From assembly GCA_039566865.1 (NCBI GenBank), contig CM076957.1, positions 13,091,896 to 13,155,895 of the forward strand: DNA of 64,000 nucleotides. The letters are read 5' to 3'. Shown piece by piece: positions 56,668 through 64,000 of this stretch. Source of the stretch: Aurelia coerulea. Taxonomy: Eukaryota; Cnidaria; Scyphozoa; Semaeostomeae; Ulmaridae. The notes beneath the pieces are model-generated. The model was not told the origin of the DNA. It saw only the letters and a program-made list of their open reading frames with translations, and ran no database searches. The position numbers and the translations under genes are program-made. Position 1 is the first letter of the stretch. The number at the start of each line of letters is the position of its first letter.

Positions 56668-59084
56668 TATATATTCCAATAAAAAGTTACAATATATTTA
56701 CGAGCTACACTACACTACTTACAGAACTACTTTACAATATGAGCTACCCTACACTACTTACATAATTACCCTACAATACTACTACAACGATACCCCAAGG
56801 AGCAAAAAAGCAATGTCTACCCTGAGGCCATTAACATATAGATATATAATATAAAAAAAGAAGAAACTAGTCAAAATATAAGACAAGAAAATAAATGACA
56901 TGAACAAAAAGAACAACTACATAAAATCTACTCGTAAATTACTACTAAACGGGGAAAGGTGGTGGCATGTAATGAAGTTTGGAATTATCTTAATCAAATC
57001 GACCAGTTTTATGGATATACTGCAAAGTTAATTGTAATATATTTCTATTAACTTCATTGGAAAGTTCTTTATCACCATACAGTAAGAGCTCCGTAAGAAC
57101 CTTATTTGAAGGATTAATGTACCCAAATGGTCTCAGTAGCGAAAGGACTCCAGCGAGAAGATCACGTCGTTCCTCATCAAAAGAAGGGCAATGCAACAAA
57201 AAGTGTTCAGTATCCTCAACACCGTCATTTGTGGGGCACATTGGATTTATTGTATCCCTAAAATTGTGCTTGAATTTGTGAAAGTTCAGTGTGCTTAGGC
57301 CAACCCTTAGTTGAGTAATATAGGATAATCCTTTAGGGTCATGAATACCAAAAACGGATTTTGCAGGAGGGCGTATTATGGATAGCAGCTTTGACTTAAA
57401 AACAGCAACAGTTGGTGCAGTTCTAATTTCTGGATCAAGTTTGTTCCATTCAGATAAGCAGTGAGGATAGAAGGCAGACTGAAATTTTTCTGTCCTTGCC
57501 CCTATTCGCCCAACGACATCCTGATTGCGAAGAGAGTATTGGGACTGTTGAAACGGTGGAATTGGACTCATGGTATATGCAGGTGTTAAATCATTCATAA
57601 ACTTGTAAAACAAGCTGAGGCGTCTACTCCACCTTCGAAGGTTTAGTGATTCCCAGCCCAACTCCGTGTATAGCTTCTCTCGCGATGTCCCTCTCCATGT
57701 TCTTGTCACAGCTAGTGCAGCAGAGTACTGAACAGATTCTAATTTTTCCATCATATTTGACAAGATGATATTCTGACTGAATGCACATATTTTTGCAGGA
57801 ATGTGGTAAATCACATCCCCATAGTCTAGATGGGGTCGCACATAGAGTTTGTATAGTTCATTTAAGGTATGCCTGGGCAGATAACTGGAGAGATATTTCA
57901 ACATACCTATACCCTTTCTTGTTTTAGAGATAGCTTCTTTAATATGAGCAGAAAAAGACAATTTTGCGTCAAGGACAATTCCTAAGTGTTTATGTTCATC
58001 TACTTTCTTCACCGGTGTGTTATTAAAAAAAATGTTTGGATGATCAATTTCGATTTTTTTACTTGAAAATGTCAATTCAACAGCTTGCTTTTGAGGATCA
58101 GGATTAAATGACATTTTCCAGTCGTGAGCCCACTGTCTTATCAACTCCAGATCATGGTTCATGTCATTCGCAGCTGTATTGGGATCCTTTACTACTGTGA
58201 ACAACGACGTATCATCAGCAAATAGCTTTACATTGCACTTTAGATCTCTAGTTAGATCATTTATATACACAAGAAAGAATAAAGGACCCAAAATAGAGCC
58301 CTGGGGCACACCAGCAGAAATATCTCCCCAGGTAGAACACTGCCCATTCAGAACAGTACGCTGTTTTCGATCTTTTAGAAAACTTTGGACAAGAGAGAGA
58401 AGTTTTCCTGACACACCACAGCGTTTTAATTTATAGATTAGACCATCATGCCATACCCTGTCAAATGCTTTAGAGATATCAAGATATACAGAACGAACAT
58501 CAAGAGGAGGATTACAGTCGAAGGCCTTATAAATCGTATGTGTTATTGAGATTAGCTGATTGATTGTTGAGTCATTTCTTGTTTCGTAATAATTCGAGGA
58601 AAGAATAAACAAAATCATTAAAGTCATGAAGATTGCAAGAACTGATTCATTTTTCACACCCAAGCAAACTATTTCGCGTATTACTTTCTTTTATGAGACA
58701 GATGCAAAGCTAACTTTTCGAAACTTTTGAAGCATAAAAAAAGATGTCTTTTCAGGACAAAGTTGATGAATTTGATTGAATTTCTATTCAAATATTTTCC
58801 TCAGCATGAGGCATTATTCTCTTGTTGCACGGTAATTCAGGAGATTCCCAGAATAGCACGTTTGCAGTTTAGACCAAAACCCAAAAGCTCTGGTATGGAG
58901 GTTCAGGCAAATTTCAACTTTGAAGATTAATATTCCCACTCTCCATGCACCAATATCAACAAACAAGGTATCTATCTTCAAGTTAGCTTTCGAGGATTAT
59001 ATAGAGAATCATGATGGATTGATTGGACTGAAATTCTTGTCGCTAGTCCCGATCAAATCCGTTGCGTTTTTTTGGGACACCCGG
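56157..59084. mobile_element. TA element, CCGGGTGTCCC family, copy 2, hosting LINE-A2
   Basis: Flanked by TA. Inverted ends CCGGGTGTCCCAACAAAAAG and CCGGGTGTCCCAAAAAAACG. Without the LINE it is about 980 bp, close to copy 1 (965 bp, 10424-11388). The shared subterminal sequence includes GATTTGATTGGGACTAGCGA and CACCAATATCAACAAACAAG. Confidence 0.87.
56633..58573 (-). pseudogene. LINE-A2: 5'-truncated non-LTR retrotransposon
   Basis: Flanked by an 11-bp duplication ATTTCTTGTTT (56622-56632 and 58574-58584), with a long poly-T (minus-strand poly-A). One uninterrupted minus-strand frame from 58573 to 56990 covers DISKAFDRVWHDGLIYKLK, AGVPQGSILGPLFFLVYIND, the FADDTSLF active site, thumb motifs and the C-terminal Cys/His segment (CPTNDGVEDTEHFLLHC), ending HKTGRFD. 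The absence of frameshifts makes it the youngest LINE-A copy here. It lacks the endonuclease and the first part of the reverse transcriptase, so it is dead on arrival. Confidence 0.92.
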
Positions 59085-59086
59085 TA

Positions 59087-60348
59087 TACTTTTTCTCCAA
59101 CGTTGTTCAGCATCTTTCAATGAAACATTCGAAAGTCGATTTCCAGTTTTTTCAGGAGGTTTTTACTTAAAAGCAAGTCAATTGGCAACAAATCGCCCTG
59201 AAGCGCCATAGTGTGTGATACACCCTCGCATTTTTCCCAGCTGACTATAGACGACGTTATGCATAGAAATGCAATATTTTGAGTCTAGGAATAAATTTCG
59301 GACATCGGGGACGTATTAAGGTGACTCTGCTTTCCCCTCTGATGAGCATGGAATGCCAGTTGTCAGAATTCCGCCCCTCCAGATACTTAATAACTCCTCA
59401 GGAACCAATCGGTCTATCGATATTTTGTAAAAAGTGTGGAATAACTCATCTTCTTGGGAATCGAAAGATATATTAAAGAAAATTGTTTGTTTTCACAGCT
59501 TTGGAGGAGGCTCATTTCAAAATATTTTACTGACTTCAGAAGAACTTCATTTTCAACTCCGCTAATCTAAAGATTTTGATCAAACATTTTCAGCACTCAC
59601 ATCAACTGTTCACAGATCCACATGCCAAATTTGAAGTCAAAAGCTTGGCCAGTTTTCCGCAATAAAATTGTAAAGTTTGGTACAACAAACACTAGAAAAA
59701 CTGGGCAGTCGATTATGGATTGGCAAATGCGAAAGAATCAGTGAAGCGCTTGCAAGCATGTGTGAAACAAGTCAGCATTCGTTCGAGACTGACAGTACAA
59801 ATCTCATTTTTTTCTTTAAAATCTGTTTCGCTTGCACGAGCTATGGAATATCACGCTTTAGTCCCAAGGCGAAGAAAATGAAATAGTTTGCAAAACATTG
59901 TGTGACTGAAAATAAAAAAACAATTCCATACATTATTGTAATCAAATGGAACATGGTGCAATCAACCACGTTTTCTACTTTTGTGATTGCATCATATTAA
60001 AAACTTTAATTTCTTATCTGATTAAAATGTAGTTAACGCTAATAAGGTTAGGGAAGTGATCCTGACAGATATTTCCTTCTATTGTATAGCATAATTTTCT
60101 TTGGGATAGTGCAATTCAGCTACATCTAGGGGTGGCGGTTCAGGGCGACATAATTGATTTAGGCCCATTTTATCGGCACTCCTCTGAGATGTAAATGTAC
60201 TTCAAAAAGAGGGAAGATTGAGTTGACGAAGGAATGCAAGATACACCTTGAATTGAAAAATCTTCGCATGGTAAAGTAGCAGTTTAAAGTCCTTTTCATA
60301 CCTCATATTATGAATGTTTACCTGAAACGTGGCGGTTCAGGGCGATAG
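59087..60348. other. Non-coding stretch
   Basis: No gene seen. A 17-bp direct repeat GTGGCGGTTCAGGGCGA occurs at about 60132 and 60330, immediately left of the TA fold-back. Confidence 0.5.
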
Positions 60349-60350
60349 TA

Positions 60351-61146
60351 GGGTAGGGTGGGGGTAATGTGGGTCTACGGGGTAAAGTGGGTCTACTGAG
60401 CTTTTTGCAAGAAAGATCCTTCCTCGTTAAATGGAAGAAAGGTTGGCTATTTTTCTTGTAATGTTCACACAATAAGCTGCCTTTTTGTATAAAACGTTCG
60501 ACTTAGATTTATCTCCACTTGTATTATAAAATAACTTTACTGAACGGTCTACTGTGCAAGAATTTGAAAGCCCAGAAAAACTTTCTCCTGCCACTGTTGT
60601 TTTGCTTAGTCATTGAAGCGATCGTCCTCTTTACGTTTATTTTTCAACCAGGTGGGGTAATGTGGGCCTACTGAGAATTCAGCCATAGTTCAAATTCAAC
60701 GAAGCCTTGAACTGCTTAAAATTTTCGCACTTATATTCACCCTGCCACGTTGCTTTGTGCCTAAAATGCGCAAAAGGGTTTACTGTTACTGCAGTTGCTG
60801 TCTTATAACAAGTAAATTGGAGTAAACATACTAAAAATATTTTTATTTGATTGTTACTATCAAATTCCATCACTGACTTCTAAGTCGGAACTATGTACAA
60901 GTTTTGAAAATAGACCCACTATTCCCGCTCGTCGGGAAAAGTGGGCCTATTTTAGTTGCCAAAAGAGAACATGTTATTAAAACATTCAACTGTCTTTATC
61001 AGAGCTGAGATTTCTTGGCAGGAAACAAGAAGCACTGAATGTCAATTAAACGAACTTTTGAAATTGTTTGCATTTCATTGTCGTTTTACCAGCTATCCAT
61101 TTTGAGATTCTGCTCATTTTAGACCCACATTACCCCCACTCTACCC
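60351..61146. mobile_element. TA fold-back element, GGGTAGGGTGGGG family, copy 2
   Basis: 796 bp flanked by TA. Same ends (GGGTAGGGTGGGGGTAATGT) and interior as 13920-14952, in the opposite orientation. Shared blocks include the region around CTGCCACTGTTG and CCCGCTCGTCGGGAAAAGTG. No coding. Confidence 0.88.
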
Positions 61147-61291
61147 TACTCTAGATGAAATTCAAAAATAATGCAGTGATCAAAATTGCCCAGAAAATTA
61201 TCAACTGTCATCAAAACTCACTTATTTACCATAAATTCAGCGTAGAGAAACCACTGACACGCTGCCTTCATGAATAGAAGTTTGCACTTAC

Positions 61292-61333
61292 CGGGAAAGT
61301 CATAGACGCTCTGAACAAATTCGTTAAACTTTG
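61292..61333 (-). CDS. Candidate small exon
   Basis: 42-bp segment with a strong minus-strand acceptor TTTTTATCGTTTCAG (61334-61348) and a strong donor CCCG/GTAAGT (61291). It reads KFNEFVQSVYDFP between the junction codons. Both junctions are phase 1, so at least one more exon would be needed before the phase-0 exon at 53831. It may belong to the CAP-Gly gene or to another gene; the family is not recognised. Confidence 0.42.
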
Positions 61334-61429
61334 CTGAAACGATAAAAAGAGACAAAGATGAGGCTCGTGAAATCAATACGAGATTGTTATTAGGTATGAC
61401 TCGAAAAGGAAACCAATTGATCCATGGCC

Positions 61430-62200
61430 TCATTAGGAATGCAATTGGAAGTATTATTCACATCTATGCGAGGGGACGGTACAGAGCTTCATATAATTTT
61501 CAACAAGAAAAGCATAATAATCGTCGGCGGTGGTGATCGGACGGCGGTGGTAATCAGGCACTTGCAAAAATCTCGAAAACCAACAGAAAAGTATGTTACA
61601 AATGAAATCCATCAAAGAGGGTATTTCTTGGTACTGAAAGCTAACATTATAGATACTAAACATTTTTTCATTCTTTTATTTTACATTATTTATACACAAT
61701 ATCCCTTCAGCATAATAAAACTACAAGAAACATACAATGCAATTAATCAATATATTTATATAGACAAAAAGAAAAACATCGAGGGCTAAATAATCTATTG
61801 CTGTTCTCCCAGGGAGTTGTGTTTCAAATTGCTCAAACAACTTTACGAAGAGCCTTCGTGAATGTAAGACACGCTAAAGAAGTTGCTTTCGTTGTGGCAG
61901 CTTAGAAATTGTCGTTGCGAATATCACACACCAGATTGAAAACTCTGAATCCGTTGCAGAAAGAAGCAAAAATGCTAAATTGGATGTCTAGCATGTAAAT
62001 AACGCATAGCATTATGCCAAAAACTTAAAGGCAGTGTGTCCATATATCAATAAATTGCATGCACGAACAGTTGAAACTGCTGACACGATGCTGACATGCA
62101 TGTAACTGTTCGAGGATTTGATTGGTTTAGGGCAGGCTGTTTTAAACTGATCACATGAAAATAAGAGCCTCGTTGTCGAAAGGAAAGGAAACCTATTCTT
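61430..62200. other. Non-coding stretch
   Basis: Nothing recognised; the frames present do not resemble known proteins. Confidence 0.4.
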
Positions 62201-62203
62201 TCT

Positions 62204-62450
62204 GATAACAATCACACAAACGAAGAAAACAAGGACCATTGAAAATTCTAGAACATCATTTCAAAAGGCGAGATTGCTGAGTCCCTGCTGACGAATTCAA
62301 AAGAACTTGTCAAAGCATGCCTTTATGTTCATTAATCTGTCTGATAACAATCACACAAAAGAAGAAAACAAGGACCTTTGAAAATTCTAGAACACTACTT
62401 CAAAAGGCGAGATTGCTGAATCCCTGCTGACGAATTCAAAAGAACTTGAA
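62204..62450. repeat. Two-copy tandem duplication
   Basis: GATAACAATCACACAAA... through ...GAATTCAAAAGAACTTG is present at 62204-62310 and again at 62343-62449 (offset about 139 bp), with a few substitutions. Non-coding. Confidence 0.9.
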
Positions 62451-62595
62451 ACAATCATCGTTTGACTAACAAACAACGCTTTGCAAGAAAAGATTTTGCA
62501 AGAAACAACGCTCACATGAAAAAACGACGAAAGATCACATGTTTTCGAGATGCCCCCCTCGAAGTCGTCTACTTACATGGACACAGTGCCTTTAA

Positions 62596-63303
62596 AGGGG
62601 CCTGTGCAAGATAGAGCCTTTGCGCGCCGACGTTCGACTTTCTGATTATCAGAAAGTAAGATGGCTACCGCACAGCAGCAAGTTTCATGTTTTCAGCGTT
62701 TTCCATTTTGTGTATTAGAAAAGCTGAAATAGGTGTCTGGCACTGGCAGTAAGCTTGAAAGACCAAAAAGGGGAACAAATGGACCTGTTCCGTATTTTTC
62801 CGAGTTGATATAAGCTCTGGATGAGAGCAAAACAGTAAGTTCAAATTCAAACCTTGGTCCTTATAAATACAAAGGTGCTTTATCTACGAACCCCAAATTT
62901 TGGTGGTCTAAAAAGGCACAATCTATAGATTTGCTGGCATGTTGGCAATACCATGACGATCGAAGTCCAAGCTTTATTTGCGACAGAGAAAATCAGGCCA
63001 TGTTTGTCTTCAAAAGGACTGTATTTCGATGTAACGTGAACACAACAGAACGCTTTTTGTGAATAAAGGGTTTAAACAGTGTTGGTTAATCTGTGTTGAA
63101 ATATTCAGAAATATTTCCATCAGTTATTGTGTAACTTACTCAGTTCAAATCAATAAAGACAATAAGCATAACAATCATGCAACTTAGCTTAATTTTGCTC
63201 AGTTGAAAGGAACGAAATTGATTCGTGTTCACTGTACTGAAAGGCCAAGTATTTGTTTTGATTGCATGCACGCCCGCAAAGGCTCTATCTTGCACAGACC
63301 CCT
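62596..63303. mobile_element. TTAA element with AGGGG(C/T)CTGTGCAAGATAGA ends
   Basis: 708 bp flanked by TTAA (62592-62595 and 63304-63307). The inverted ends match for about 30 nt (AGGGGCCTGTGCAAGATAGA, continuing GCCTTTGCG). piggyBac-like, non-autonomous. No coding. Confidence 0.85.
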
Positions 63304-63326
63304 TTAACCCTATCAGGCCTAGGGTA

Positions 63327-63329
<3 letters not shown>

Positions 63330-63360
<31 letters not shown>

Positions 63361-63372
63361 ATTATTATCAAT
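63330..63372. repeat. (GAT)n/(ATT)n microsatellite
   Basis: About ten GAT units followed by ATT units. Confidence 0.95.
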
Positions 63373-63411
63373 TTATTTAAAGTAGGCCTACATACAAATA
63401 GGGGTGTAACA

Positions 63412-64000
63412 GGATATATATATATATTCGGGGGCCTCAGTACCCCAGGCGGAATTCTTCAGGCATTTTACTGGAGAAGGCCACCACGGGTTTCTGAAGG
63501 ATATTAGTACAAAGATAATCGATAGGCTAACGGGGGGGGGGGGGGGGAATAGGATGCGGGAAAGCTTCTGGCAGTATCGGCTGGATTGCTTTGCCCCTAA
63601 GAGATTAAACACTAGACAGGTTGATACATAGATTTGATTTTTGTTTACATTTTGGTTGTTTGGTTGTTTTAATTTTTGCGCTCAGCTTTTCGTTAGGGAC
63701 ACACGCTGTTTTTAGGGATCTCTTTTCTGCAAATCCGCTCTTGGATCTTTCTATTGCTTGTTTTGTTTTTACACACGTTTTTCCAGCTCCCGCGAGACAG
63801 ACACCGCCGCCGACTTTAGCGGCTCTATACTCTGCGCTTTCTTTGGTCTTCTTTGGTCTTCTTTGGTCTTCCTGTTGCCGCCTTTGGCTACATCCCTATT
63901 TTACACCTTTTGCGACTTATATTGTATTAAGCAGGATCCCGTTTAGGCTATTGTTTTGTATTGTTTTTGAATTTAGAGTAATTTAGAGTAATTTAGAGAT
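63412..64000. other. Non-coding end of window with small repeats
   Basis: A TA run (63415-63428), a G run at 63533-63547, three tandem copies of TTTGGTCTTC at about 63842-63871, and TAATTTAGAG repeats at the window edge. A frame across 63621-63986 is open but of biased, hydrophobic composition and resembles nothing known. This could be a retroelement 5' UTR continuing outside the window. Confidence 0.45.

Noticed and set aside
62560..62640. A splice donor-like GTAAGT (minus strand, near 62571) ending a possible first exon
   Set aside because: The would-be exon lies across the left end of the TTAA element, with no start codon or phase match to the 61333 exon.
63621..63986. A 121-residue hydrophobic protein
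   Set aside because: The composition follows T-rich DNA and the TTTGGTCTTC repeat. No signal peptide pattern or homologous motif is convincing.
1..64000. CRISPR array or prokaryotic operon
   Set aside because: Repeats lack the regular repeat-spacer pattern, and the exons, LTR elements and microsatellites are eukaryotic.

Overview
The window is repeat-dominated genomic DNA from an animal. It is AT-rich, carries intron-containing host exons, several families of non-LTR retrotransposons (LINEs) and Ty3/Gypsy elements, Penelope-like tails and many fold-back or TTAA/TA-type DNA transposons. That mix suggests a marine invertebrate, possibly a cnidarian; the sequence does not fix the species. No prokaryotic features, CRISPR arrays, rRNA or convincing tRNA genes were seen.

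Host gene. One gene is supported, on the minus strand: a CAP-Gly (microtubule plus-end binding) protein. The first half of the CAP-Gly domain is at 42639-43326 and the second half at 30226-30329, joined by a phase-matched 12.3 kb intron. Further candidate exons are 61292-61333, 53760-53831 and 43983-44081 upstream, and 26831-26954 as a possible last exon. Its introns hold most of the transposons of the right half of the window.

Left third (1-18 kb). This is a stack of nested elements. Gypsy-1 (plus, 1196-7640) was split by a hAT-like element (2346-7290, exact 8-bp duplication GCAGACAA), which carries a LINE-A copy (about 2400-6133). Next comes LINE-D (about 7674-17530), itself split by the complete but broken Gypsy-2 (minus, 9255-16984, 5-bp duplication GTCCA). 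Gypsy-2 in turn was hit by a TA fold-back, a TTAA miniature element, a Penelope-like hairpin, an unresolved insertion carrying another TA element, and a 3'UTR-only LINE fragment in its 5' LTR. A 5' fragment of Gypsy-3 (gag start plus short LTR) follows at 17.5-18.0 kb.

Middle (18-30 kb). Fold-back elements dominate. The largest, 20496-24856, sits inside a tandem repeat array, has an 8-bp duplication, and contains a TA palindrome and a TTAA element.

Right half (30-64 kb). A TTAA element (30821-36541) contains LINE-E, whose coding region is split by a 5'-truncated L2-like LINE. A TA fold-back (36759-42210) has arms of about 1.3 kb and retroelement gag-like cargo. Another fold-back (44711-48302), degenerate LINE copies, an 8-bp-duplication element (54175-55459) and a TA element hosting LINE-A2 (56157-59084) follow. 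The last 3 kb holds a TA fold-back copy, a TTAA element and low-complexity DNA.

No retroelement here has an intact coding region. The history is readable because many insertions keep target-site duplications and interrupt recognisable reading frames. Coordinates of the splice sites, duplications and TA/TTAA ends were read base by base; internal boundaries of degenerate elements are approximate.
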